Origin: an uncultured Cellvibrio sp.
Lineage (GTDB): Bacteria; Pseudomonadota; Gammaproteobacteria; Pseudomonadales; Cellvibrionaceae
Length of the DNA stretch: 8,401 nucleotides
Assembly: GCA_946886255.1 (NCBI GenBank)
Contig: CAMPIG010000199.1
Location: 1 to 8,401, forward strand
Direction of reading: 5' to 3'
Below the pieces are notes generated by a model. The model made no database searches, was not told where the DNA came from, and saw only the letters and a program-made list of their open reading frames with translations. A program made the translations under genes and the position numbers. Shown here piece by piece: positions 1-7,000 of this stretch (position 1 is the first letter of the stretch; every line of letters starts with the position of its first letter).

Positions 1-140
1 ACATCAAAACGCAGAGTGAGATCTGCCCATCTCCATGTCGGCCGGAGCCATCTCGATGGCTCTTGTGCCCCTTTTTTCGAAGCGATTTACCCAGTGGACG
101 ATATTGACGTTCTCTTGGTAAATCGCTTCCAGGTCGTCGT
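1..140. other. Left flank without a confident gene
   Basis: I see no convincing gene before the RadC-like frame. The + strand frame running through here has a composition unlike any family I know. On the - strand a short open stretch ends in a stop near position 5. It contains the peptide [20 protein letters not shown], which faintly resembles the helix-turn-helix of some transposases or the start of a DUF1826-type protein, but it has no start codon and is too short to name. Two dyads are visible: a 7-bp stem with a 4-base loop (45-62), followed a few bases later by a T run (72-77), and a 13-bp inverted repeat (79-129). Confidence 0.4.
79..129. repeat. 13-bp perfect inverted repeat
   Basis: GAAGCGATTTACC at 79-91 is repeated as its exact reverse complement at 117-129, with 25 bases between. 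The arms are 13 of 13 matched, which is long for chance. It lies just before the open end of the RadC-like gene, where a normal start codon is missing. It could be a protein-binding site, a recombination scar or an RNA stem. No T tract follows the second arm, so it is not an ordinary terminator. Confidence 0.6.
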
Positions 141-725
141 TTGCGCATCACGAACCGATGCGCGCCCTGGTACGCGTTGCGTGCACTGTTGTTCCATGTG
201 GTTTGCCGCCAAGGCGAACCCTTTAAGTTGTTTGAATCCAGACGATTTAAACGGTTTGCTGAACCCTCGATTGTGCTGCCAGCGAGCCTAACCGCTGATG
301 ACCTCATTGAAATAGCGCAACTTCTCGCGCAATCTCGCCTGCGCGAGAAGGAGCACTTTACCTCGCCAGAATTGGTGGGGGATTACTTCACGGCGGCCAT
401 GCGAAGTTTGGAACAAGAGGTCTTTGTCTGCTTGTTCCTGGATAACCAGCACTGCAAGATTGCTTTCGAAACACTCTTCTATGGCACCATTGATGGTGCG
501 ACGGTTCATCCCAGGGAAGTAGTGAAACGTGCGCTTCAATTGAATGCGGCCGCTGTGATTATTGGACACAATCATCCGTCAGGCGTGTCAGAGCCGAGTC
601 AGGCAGATAGACGCATCACAGAGCGCCTGAAGCAAGCACTTGAACTCATTGATGTGAGAGTGCTCGATCATTTCGTCGTGGGTAACGCCGGTTATACCTC
701 GTTCACTCAGCGCGGAATACTGTGA
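141..725 (+). CDS. RadC-like JAB/MPN-domain protein of mobile-element type
   Basis: The protein carries the JAMM metal-binding signature HxHx7SxxD: His143, His145, Ser153 and Asp156 in the frame counted from position 141, within [14 protein letters not shown]. It also has the usual RadC block [12 protein letters not shown] (93-104) and the ending VLDHFVVG. It is a short accessory RadC. The N-terminal helix-hairpin-helix part of housekeeping RadC is absent. Members are common in integrative elements and plasmids; their biochemical role is not settled, and 'DNA repair' is a historic name. The start is uncertain. The frame opens with TTG at 141 (AGG 7 bases upstream) and has no ATG before the conserved domain. 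Later candidates are TTG at 228 and GTG at 273. Residues 1-40 are rich in Cys, Trp and Arg and unlike the family, so the true start is probably later, or the 5' end was altered. The stop lies 9 bases before the next gene, suggesting one transcript. Confidence 0.85.
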   Translation: MRITNRCAPWYALRALLFHVVCRQGEPFKLFESRRFKRFAEPSIVLPASLTADDLIEIAQLLAQSRLREKEHFTSPELVGDYFTAAMRSLEQEVFVCLFLDNQHCKIAFETLFYGTIDGATVHPREVVKRALQLNAAAVIIGHNHPSGVSEPSQADRRITERLKQALELIDVRVLDHFVVGNAGYTSFTQRGIL

Positions 726-734
726 GGTATTCTG

Positions 735-1400
735 ATGAAGAACGATCATGCCCGACAGTTCCTGCAGGTCTTCAATAATACCGCTCGGTATCATCATCGC
801 TATGAGGTATTTCGTGATTTCGTCACGATGGCCGGACTAGCCATTCAAAACGCCTTCCTAAAATCCGAGAAAATTGAACAGGAATACATGAGTATCGTTA
901 AGCGGTACGAAGGACCCGATGTGACCCAAATGTCTCATTTGCTGGCCGTTGTTGTACAAGGCCTGGAAGTAGAGCACCGGGAATTTCTGGGCAGTCTGTA
1001 TATGCAGCTCGACTTCGGTTCACAGCATATCGGTCAATTCTTCACACCCTACGACGTGTCCAGGATGATGGCAAAGATGTTGATGACGGATAGGTGTAGC
1101 GAACTGGAGCAGCGCGGATATATACGGCTCAGCGAGCCGGCATGCGGTGCGGGCGGAATGGCCATAGCGTTTGCTGAAGCCATGCTGGAGCAGGGATTAA
1201 ATCCTCAACAGCAGCTCTGGGTCACTTGTATTGATCTTGATCCTGTGGCGGCCATGATGTGTTACATACAGCTGTCGCTTTTAGGTATCCCAGCGGAAGT
1301 CATTATTGGCAATGCGCTAAGCCTGCAAACTACGCGAACGCTGTACACGCCGATGTACTACCTCGGTTATTGGGCTCTAAAAGGCCCGGTCACCGAATAA
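735..1400 (+). CDS. N-6 DNA methylase-like SAM-binding protein, without motif IV
   Basis: This 221-residue protein belongs to the short 'N-6 DNA methylase' group found in integrative elements. GQFFTP (100-105) corresponds to motif X of the HsdM-type family. EPACGAGGM (134-142) is motif I, the S-adenosylmethionine loop. CIDLDP (165-170) supplies the acidic motif II residue, and GNALS (192-196) corresponds to motif III. The catalytic NPPY/NPPF tetrapeptide and everything beyond it are missing; the chain ends shortly after YTP (204-206). As far as I recall, island members commonly end here, so this is probably the normal form and not a truncation. It may bind SAM without methylating DNA, or need a partner. 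The ATG has a good Shine-Dalgarno (TGAGG, 723-727, spacing 7) that overlaps the stop of the RadC-like gene, which suggests coupled translation. Confidence 0.85.
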   Translation: MKNDHARQFLQVFNNTARYHHRYEVFRDFVTMAGLAIQNAFLKSEKIEQEYMSIVKRYEGPDVTQMSHLLAVVVQGLEVEHREFLGSLYMQLDFGSQHIGQFFTPYDVSRMMAKMLMTDRCSELEQRGYIRLSEPACGAGGMAIAFAEAMLEQGLNPQQQLWVTCIDLDPVAAMMCYIQLSLLGIPAEVIIGNALSLQTTRTLYTPMYYLGYWALKGPVTE

Positions 1401-1423
1401 TTTTTTGTGTGAAACAATCAGGT

Positions 1424-1446
1424 ATCAGCAATATCGCTTTGCTGAT
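1424..1446 (+). other. 8-bp hairpin in the intergenic leader
   Basis: ATCAGCAA at 1424-1431 pairs with TTGCTGAT at 1439-1446 around a 7-base loop. It lies in the 109-bp gap after the methylase-like gene. The downstream bases (TTCG) do not make a terminator. It may be the first stem of a structured leader that continues at 1453. Confidence 0.4.
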
Positions 1447-1452
1447 TTCGTC

Positions 1453-1495
1453 CCCAACCGGAGGCATCCCCGGTTGGGTGATGCCTCCTTATTTT
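1453..1495 (+). promoter_or_regulatory. Two overlapping, mutually exclusive hairpins; possible attenuator or terminator
   Basis: Stem A pairs CCCAACCGG (1453-1461) with CCGGTTGGG (1470-1478) around an 8-base loop. Stem B pairs GGAGGCATC (1460-1468) with GATGCCTCC (1480-1488) around 11 bases. Each has nine perfect pairs. They share bases 1460-1461, and the 5' arm of B fills the loop of A, so only one can form. B is followed by TTATTTT (1489-1495), as an intrinsic terminator would be. The ribosome-binding site of the next gene starts one base later. The layout suits an attenuator in which A acts as antiterminator. It could also be just the terminator of the RadC/methylase transcript. Confidence 0.5.
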
Positions 1496-1509
1496 AAAGG
1501 TAGGCATGT

Positions 1510-1884
1510 ATGAACAATTCAATTTATCAACGTAATTTCAATCAATTTGTCGCATTAAACATTTGCGACGAACACGGCAATTTGCGGCCCTGTGGCAAAA
1601 GCAAATCACGTGGCTATATGGACCTGGTCTATGAACGCCTGCCTATGATTGATGATGTGAATGGATTGCCAGTCCAGGCGATATCGATTGCCCACTATGT
1701 CGAGATGAATGGTGATCTCTGCCAAGATCCGGAGATGGTAGTGTTGGTCAACGTGAGCGATCGAACGGCCGAAGCATACTCTTTTCAACAGGCCATGCCG
1801 CCGATCTATCAGTTTCTTGAAACCTGGCTGGAGAACCTGGTTAACCAGGGGTACGGCGTTGAGTGGTTTGACTGTCAACATTAA
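1510..1884 (+). CDS. Small DUF6908-like protein of the mobile-element module
   Basis: This 124-residue soluble protein has no signal or membrane segment. The centre, SIAHYVEMNGDLCQDPEM at about 59-76, followed by YSFQQ and IYQF, matches my memory of DUF6908-type proteins. These are found on plasmids and integrative elements, carry the pattern HYxxxNGDLxxDPEM...SFQQ...YQ, and have no established function. The C-terminal 20 residues are an extension beyond that core. The ATG at 1510 is preceded by AAAGG (1496-1500) and AGG (1502-1504). A ten-codon frame from ATG 1481 ends with a TGA overlapping this start (ATGA). The gene is separated from the methylase-like gene by a structured leader and is followed directly by a terminator, so it may be controlled separately from the two genes before it. 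The family assignment is from pattern memory only. Confidence 0.7.
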   Translation: MNNSIYQRNFNQFVALNICDEHGNLRPCGKSKSRGYMDLVYERLPMIDDVNGLPVQAISIAHYVEMNGDLCQDPEMVVLVNVSDRTAEAYSFQQAMPPIYQFLETWLENLVNQGYGVEWFDCQH

Positions 1885-1916
1885 ATTATGGCGACCATCT
1901 GGTCGCCATAATTTTT
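1883..1916 (+). terminator. Strong intrinsic terminator of the + strand block
   Basis: A 14-bp perfect stem (1883-1896 with 1901-1914) closes on the loop ATCT. Its core GGCGACC/GGTCGCC is flanked by A/T pairs, and the 3' arm runs into TTTTT (1912-1916). It begins inside the TAA stop of the preceding gene. The - strand gene beyond it ends only 10 bases away, and the reverse reading gives TTTAA after the stem, so it may also act weakly in the other direction. Confidence 0.9.
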
Positions 1917-1926
1917 CCTATATAGC

Positions 1927-2208
1927 TTAAGTCCTTTCCTTTTTTAGTCGTTCAATTTCGTCTAGCAATTTAGGAATATCTTGTCGTGCATGAGCAATAA
2001 AATCATAGTCAGCCATCGTGGCTCCGGTTATTTCTAAATCTTCGCCACGATCAGGAGCACCCAATGCGCCAGTCATAATAAAGTCAGAGCCACTGGTATG
2101 ATCTCTTCCTTCAATATAGACCGTCCAAGGTCCAGGGGTCGCTGCCTCACACCGATGCTTAATTTCTAGAATTTCGTCTTCTTTCAATACAGGTCGTTCC
2201 TCAATCAT
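1927..2208 (-). CDS. Conserved hypothetical protein; possible orphan immunity protein
   Basis: The 93-residue protein is acidic and has no signal or membrane segment. It contains CEAATPGPW (about 20-28), then GRDHTSGSDFIMTG and RGEDLEITGATMADYDFIA, and ends in the helix ARQDIPKLLDEIERLKK. The AATPGPW opening and the final helix recall Ea22-type phage proteins, and I recall similar small proteins in enterobacteria and pseudomonads without a known function. Its position downstream of an RHS toxin/immunity pair, on the same strand and after a degraded frame, would fit a spare immunity gene; that is inference. ATG 2208 has no Shine-Dalgarno of its own, but it overlaps (ATGA) the end of a minicistron with a perfect one. 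TTG at 2187, 10 bases after GAGGA, is an alternative start. The operon terminator at about 2430 lies upstream, so a separate promoter is probably needed. Confidence 0.7.
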   Translation of the reverse strand: MIEERPVLKEDEILEIKHRCEAATPGPWTVYIEGRDHTSGSDFIMTGALGAPDRGEDLEITGATMADYDFIAHARQDIPKLLDEIERLKKERT

Positions 2209-2240
2209 TCATGTAAATTCAAATGATATTTGCCGCGCAA
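2205..2240 (-). promoter_or_regulatory. Perfect Shine-Dalgarno and 11-codon minicistron coupled to the 93-residue gene
   Basis: On the - strand AAGGAGGA (2255-2248) stands 7 bases before TTG (2240-2238). From there 11 codons run to a TGA that shares bases with the ATG at 2208 (ATGA). The downstream gene has no Shine-Dalgarno of its own, so ribosomes loaded here and reinitiating at the overlap would explain its translation. The same codons are the tail of the decayed frame, so this may be what is left of a coupled gene pair. Confidence 0.4.
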
Positions 2241-2369
2241 CAGTGAGTCCTCCTTCAACACTACACCTGCCCATATTCTTATCCCGCCATCCCAAAATCA
2301 TCGTTGTTCGGCCCAGGCAGCGAATGTCGCCCAACCAAGAAGCGAAAGCCCCCCCACTGAAAAACTAAA
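2205..2369 (-). pseudogene. Decayed reading frame upstream of the 93-residue gene
   Basis: One frame stays open from 2369 to 2205 except for a single TGA at 2300-2298. Before it, the 23 codons include a hydrophobic run, VGGLSLLGWATFAAWAEQR. After it come 30 codons ending GKYHLNLHE. If that TGA was once TGG, the frame would read as a small protein with a membrane or signal-like start (GTG near 2357). Its final TGA overlaps the ATG of the next gene. A seven-C run at 2349-2355 may mark a further lesion. This may be the remains of a toxin or small membrane protein. It is short enough that chance cannot be excluded. Confidence 0.3.
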
Positions 2370-2534
2370 TCAGGTTGAACAAACAAAAAGATCCGTTGGG
2401 AAATCCTGGAGGCCTCTTCTAGAAATAAAATAACCGCCCGGAGGCGGTTATTAATATTGAGAACATATAGGAACTTTGGTGTCAGCAGTCGATAATTTTG
2501 TAGCACTCCTCGCTTTCTCCCCGAGATAGGTATT
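2209..2534. other. Gene-poor interval between the RHS operon and the 93-residue gene
   Basis: About 325 bases hold, in - strand order, roughly 80 bases of trailer after the immunity gene, the operon terminator (2422-2452), then the decayed frame and minicistron leading to the 93-residue gene. No intact gene is supported on either strand. I found no clear -35/-10 pair for the 93-residue gene; TAAGAATAT-like sequence near 2270-2280 is the only weak -10 candidate. Confidence 0.5.
2422..2452 (-). terminator. Intrinsic terminator of the RHS operon
   Basis: AATAACCGCC (2429-2438) and GGCGGTTATT (2443-2452) form a 10-bp perfect stem with a 4-base loop. Read on the - strand, the stem ends in TTATTTTATTTC, a T-rich tail. 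It lies about 80 bases after the stop of the immunity-like gene and closes the RHS operon. In the + direction the tail is TTAATATT, so it is weaker that way. Confidence 0.85.
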
Positions 2535-3119
2535 CTAAAGATAATTCGCGACAAATTTTCCTAGTCTTTCGGGGTTCGACTTTAATGGCCATGCATAATT
2601 TATCGCTGTTTTAGCGTCTAATATATCTGCTCCGTAAGCATCTCTAAACGAGCTACGCAAATGCGGCGTCGAAAAGTAACAAAATGCTAAGTCACTGTCT
2701 CGATCGCCGAAGATGCACCAGTCATACTTCATTGTTGAAACGAATATTCGATTCGAATCATCCATGATGCAATCAGGTCTACCCCCGCCCGCGTACTCAT
2801 TTAATGCGTTAAGAAAATCTTCCTTTGTGTCGCTCAATGTCGATTTCAGCGCTTTGAATTTTTCGATTCTTTCGACACCGTATTCATCTGGAGATGGATC
2901 TAAAACTACATAGATAAACTCAGAAACATCTATGGCACGAAGAAAATCCTGAAGATGATTAAAGAAAAGACTCATTCTGAGCTCGTTAAAAGTCAAAAAG
3001 ATTTCCTTATCTGAACCCGGACGCAAAAGCGCGTCCGGGAAACTTGCAGATATGTTAACAAGTTTTTTTGCTTCTGAAACGATGCCTTCGAACTCCGCTT
3101 CGTATGTGATGAACTGCAT
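2535..3119 (-). CDS. Probable immunity protein of the RHS toxin
   Basis: I do not recognise the family. This 194-residue acidic protein is predicted cytoplasmic, with no signal or membrane segment. Visible blocks are an N-terminal helical part, FIYVVLDPSPDEYGVE around 68-83, and MKYDWCIFGDRDSDLAFCYF around 129-148; the last resembles the aromatic/acidic blocks seen in several immunity proteins. The immunity role is inferred from context. It is the last gene of the operon, directly after a protein with a probable toxin tail, and its ATG overlaps that gene's stop (TAATG), as is usual for toxin/immunity pairs. AAGGAGGG (3130-3123) inside the toxin's last codons is its Shine-Dalgarno. Base composition drops here: by hand count 21 G+C in 60 at 2881-2940 against 31 in 60 at 4681-4740 in the RHS gene, as expected for an exchangeable cassette. 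A regulator or chaperone is a less likely alternative. Confidence 0.75.
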   Translation of the reverse strand: MQFITYEAEFEGIVSEAKKLVNISASFPDALLRPGSDKEIFLTFNELRMSLFFNHLQDFLRAIDVSEFIYVVLDPSPDEYGVERIEKFKALKSTLSDTKEDFLNALNEYAGGGRPDCIMDDSNRIFVSTMKYDWCIFGDRDSDLAFCYFSTPHLRSSFRDAYGADILDAKTAINYAWPLKSNPERLGKFVANYL

Positions 3120-4036
3120 TATCCCTCCTTTTTAAATCGAATTTTTCCTACCGTTTCACTCCCACGAAATATCTCTCCTGTAGGACCATCAGTGCTATCA
3201 GAGAATCCCCTTGTGGTATATTGCTTTTTTCCACCTCTAGAGAATATATAAACTGGCCCTTTTTTGGTATTGCGTGTCTCCACGTCGAAGCCGTTATCCA
3301 ATAGATGCCTATTAAACTGGTCCATTGTCCAGTCTACGTCATAATTTTGTTCCTTAGCACCTGGGTTTGAAGCATCTCGTACCCTCATTCTAGGCTTTTC
3401 AGGCAAGTTGATTTTGTCACTCAGCTTGTCGGTTTGCTTTGCGATTCTTGCTACAGTGCTGCTCCCCGGCGGTGCAGCGGATGCAGCCAGCGCAGCGATG
3501 TTGTCCGCTTGAAGCTCGTTAAGCCCATCTTGTCCCGCGTAGTACAACGCCCAATTGTCCGTATACCGGCCTACGAAAATCGCGCCCCAGGCCCCAAGTG
3601 ATTTTCCGAACGCTGGAACACCTTCAGTAAATACTTCTAAGGCTGCTTCTCCGTTTGGGTCTTCATACCGAAAAGGATTGCTATTCCCGTAGGCATAAAG
3701 GTTAAAGCTCTGAATGTTTCCTTCATGGAATCTGACAGGGTCCATAGCCAGCATACGTCCGAGCTCTGAGCTGTACCACCGTGCTTGTAAATCGGATAAT
3801 CCAGTATCTGAATCACGCGACGCCCCAGTAAAGCCTCTGGGATCACCGGATGGGCTGGGAATGGGCACTCCCCAGGCATCATAAGCTTGACTCCATAATA
3901 AATTTCCGGAGTCGTCTGTGGCGGCAATCGGTGAACCTGCCGCATCGTTGTGATAGAAGGTGATCTGCTCAACAGCGCTCGCTGACGTCGCAAACATCAG
4001 CAGACATGTCATTACAATGAAGTGTAGAGTTTTCAT
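3119..4036 (-). CDS. Sec-exported RHS core C-terminal fragment with a probable toxin domain
   Basis: Residues 1-21 form a Sec signal peptide: MKTL, a hydrophobic core and SASA before VEQ. Residues 25-129 are the final part of an RHS core: ITFYHNDAAGSPIAATD, RGFTGASRDSDTGL (67-80), LQARWY (83-88) and DPVRFHEGN, ending in YEDPNG at 124-129. Asp99 and Asp126 sit where the paired aspartates of the RHS self-cleavage site are found. The residue after DPxG is Glu, where Leu or Arg is more usual. Residues 130-195 are a hydrophobic/Ala-rich linker. About 196-305 are a basic domain, with FNRHLLDNGFDVETRN and GPVYIFSRGG and the ending KIRFKKEG, that I cannot assign; by position it should be the toxin. 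The gene starts 20 bases after the long RHS gene, with CGGAGGA (4050-4044) 7 bases before the ATG, so it is a gene in its own right. Its stop overlaps the immunity gene. It could be a displaced orphan tip, but the signal peptide argues for real export. Confidence 0.85.
   Translation of the reverse strand: MKTLHFIVMTCLLMFATSASAVEQITFYHNDAAGSPIAATDDSGNLLWSQAYDAWGVPIPSPSGDPRGFTGASRDSDTGLSDLQARWYSSELGRMLAMDPVRFHEGNIQSFNLYAYGNSNPFRYEDPNGEAALEVFTEGVPAFGKSLGAWGAIFVGRYTDNWALYYAGQDGLNELQADNIAALAASAAPPGSSTVARIAKQTDKLSDKINLPEKPRMRVRDASNPGAKEQNYDVDWTMDQFNRHLLDNGFDVETRNTKKGPVYIFSRGGKKQYTTRGFSDSTDGPTGEIFRGSETVGKIRFKKEG
3123..3130 (-). promoter_or_regulatory. Shine-Dalgarno of the immunity gene inside the toxin's last codons
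   Basis: AAGGAGGG encodes the end of the toxin (Lys-Lys-Glu-Gly, then TAA) and at the same time forms a near-perfect ribosome-binding site three bases before the ATG at 3119. The TAATG overlap plus this site ties immunity translation to toxin translation and fixes the start. Confidence 0.75.
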
Positions 4037-4056
4037 TTGTTAGTCCTCCGTGAGAT

Positions 4057-7000
4057 TCAGGGTACGCCAACGATGGCGGTATCTTCATTGATCTTCGCAG
4101 CAGGTTTAGTACCTACATACACATACTCATCAAATCCACCAGCGGGATTGTATTCACCCACGAGTAAGCCAGTCTTGGTATAGAGGTAGTGAGTTGTGGA
4201 GCTTGCATCCGACCTTAACGTTCTCATACCCGCTCCATCATATTGATAATTAATGGTGGCTGTACCGACATACGCCGTGGTTAAACGTCCGTTGCCGCTG
4301 TAGTCAAAATAATTGATCCCATCACTGGTGACATTCCCGCGGTCATCGTGAGTTACATTCAAGAAATACGTAGGGAACACCCTGTTGGTCAACAGCATGT
4401 TGTTGTAGTAGTACTCTTGATAGATTCCATTGCGATCCCGAACTTCGATGTTGCCCAAGGCGTCGTAAGTGAGTGTTTCGTTACCCCATAGTCCTGCTGC
4501 GGTCGATAATCGGTTAATGTCGTCATAGGTCAACGTTCGGTCATGAAGAGTGCCTATCCCGTCTGTTATCGATGTCACGTTAAAGCCATCGTCATAGCTA
4601 TAGGTGAGATCTACGATATCCCCGCTAATATTGCCGGTGTTGATATTACTGAGCCGCTGGCGCACGTCCTGTGAATAGCTCGTAGACAGACCGTTTGCCA
4701 ACGTCATCAGTGCCAGCATACCGTTAGGGTGATGGGTTATCTGAGTGATATAAGGTGCTGCTGTCGTAGCACGTCCTAATGCATTAGTGTTATACGTCAC
4801 GACGCGTGAACTGGGGTAGGTAACGGTGTTAACAAAATCAAGCGAATCAATACCGTAAGTTATTTCATATTCACGGCCATCCACTAGTAATGATTCCGCT
4901 GTCAGGTTGCCATTTTGATCGTAGGTATAAACCCGTTCAGCAAGGGTGTTATCGATATTAATAACATTGGATGCATCGTCGTATTGATAGGTCACGCCAG
5001 GCGTTAAATCAGAATAGCTAACGGTATCCAAGCGATTTAAATCATCATATGCAAAGGTTTCTGTGATGCCGCTGCTACCTATCTCTTTCGTGAGCATGTT
5101 ACCAACAGCATCGTAGGTATATACGGTAATTCCCGTTTCCGGATTTTCTTCTTCTATTAAGAAGCCTTTGCTATTGTGGCGGTAATAACGTGCCAGGCCT
5201 AAAGTGCCACCACCGGACTGCGCAGCACCTTGAAACACTCGCCACATTTGTCCAATGCCATTTCTTGCGATTAATGTATTAATGGTCTCTGGCGAATAAA
5301 TCGCACTTAGCTCCTCTGAGCCTGACATCGTCCCTATGTGATCATAACGTCGGGTTGTAACATGACCATTTTCGTCTGTAGCGATCACATCACTGGCATT
5401 AGGATAAGCGTAGGTTTTATCAGCCCCATCAGCGTGCACTTCCCGAACAACGCGGTTGTATTCGTCGTACTCCGTGGTCGTTCCGTCAGTACTGTTTGGA
5501 TAGCTTTGAAAAACCACTCGCCCCAAGCTGTCGCGCGTTTTGGTGACTTCAATCGAATCCAGCGTCACTATGTCTTCTTGCTTAACATTCAGATCGCGAC
5601 CAAACCCATCCATTGTGATCGTTTCTTTGAAATTCCCGCGAGTCAGTTCCTTTCGGTCAGCAAAATAGTCAACATTGACGTCGGCATTGATCGGATAGTC
5701 AATACCGGTAAGGCGATTCAATGAATCCCAGGTATAGCTGTATAGATAACCTCTGGGATCAGTCACGCTAGCTAAGGTACCGTCACTGTTTACGGTACGG
5801 CTGATGGATACGCCTTCGGGTAAGAGTTCCGAGCGAGCAACGCCACGGAAATAATTGCTGTAAGTTGTGGTGTGATTGTTAGCATCAGTGACTGTGCTGA
5901 CGTCTCCTTCCGATGTGTAGGTATAGGTCGTCAGGATACCCAGCTTGCTCTCTGTCAACATATTGCCATTCGCATCGTAGGTGTATTCATTCAACCAGGT
6001 ATCGACGGGCGCATCAGTAACTCGCGTGATTTCTTCTTCCAATACCAATCCTAAAATCCAACGGGACGAATTATTGCTGTATACATAGGATTTTTCCCGG
6101 TTCGATGCCCCAGTGGTGGTGGAGGTTTCAACAACGGTTTGTGGATCACCATAACTGGTAAAGTTGGAATAAGTTGTCGTGGTGCCGCGAGACTCGCGAT
6201 AGTGAATACGTTCAGATAAAAGCGGAAGATAGGTTGCGGTATCTACTCGAAGCGTGTCGCGACCATGCCAGAAATTTTCCGTGGAAATTTGAAGCGCTGT
6301 ATAGTTGTATTGAATCTGCTCAATAACACTTCCTGTGGTGGTGTATAACCGTTCTGCCGCTTTCAATCCAGTCGCCCAGACATTTCCACTGCCAACGGAC
6401 GAATAACCATAATGGTAATGCCGTTGGATGCCATCAGGTGTTTGTACAGTCGTTTCGTCATATCCTGTTCCACTGGAATGACCAGGTACATAGCTATAAC
6501 TCCAGGTGCCCGAGTCGATACCTGGTCCACTCATCTCTTTCGTCGCAACGACGGTGGTTGGTGTATTCCACACACCCGTAGCGAAGACGACGTAATCATA
6601 GGTGTAGTCGATTTCGCCACCGTAGGGTGAGGTAATCTTGTTGATCGCAAGTTCGCCAGGATTACCGCTAGTCGTTACACCGTTGTAATCAAACTCCCAA
6701 TCAAGATTATCCGGGCGAGTGATTCGTGTTAGTTGTGGTGGCGGCTGTGAGACCCCGCTCGGAAAGGAATAATGGAAGTTCCAGGTTTGGCCATTCGCCT
6801 GGATTTGTGAGAGGCGAATGTCTCCATTATTTATATCATCGTAGGAGAACTGCACGGAGCGGCCATCACTCGTCGTGATGTCTTCGATATAGACAAACCC
6901 TGCAGAATTAGAACCGTAATCAATGGACATCGAGTTACCGTTGGTGTCCTCCACATAAGTCGCATAAATGCTATGGACATCGCCAACCGTATTGACATAA

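Noticed and set aside
16..291. + strand 91-codon frame at the left edge
   Set aside because: Rich in Cys and His with no family resemblance. It overlaps the RadC-like frame and crosses the 13-bp inverted repeat.
1259..1513. + strand 84-codon frame across the methylase-like gene end and the leader
   Set aside because: It is mostly a second frame of the methylase-like gene and then runs through the hairpins. Only its last ten codons are discussed, as a possible leader peptide.
2230..2433. + strand 67-codon frame
   Set aside because: Low-complexity Ser/Pro/Gln composition, opposite to the decayed frame and terminator, with no family resemblance.
2279..2554. - strand 91-codon frame
   Set aside because: It starts inside the immunity gene and runs straight through the operon terminator. 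Its composition is not protein-like.
3637..3993. - strand 118-codon frame inside the small RHS gene
   Set aside because: It is a shifted frame of a gene with clear RHS-core similarity and a signal peptide.
4037..4056. Frameshift splitting one RHS gene into two
   Set aside because: The second part has its own Shine-Dalgarno, ATG and full signal peptide, and the first part ends with its own short tail. A frameshift would not create these.
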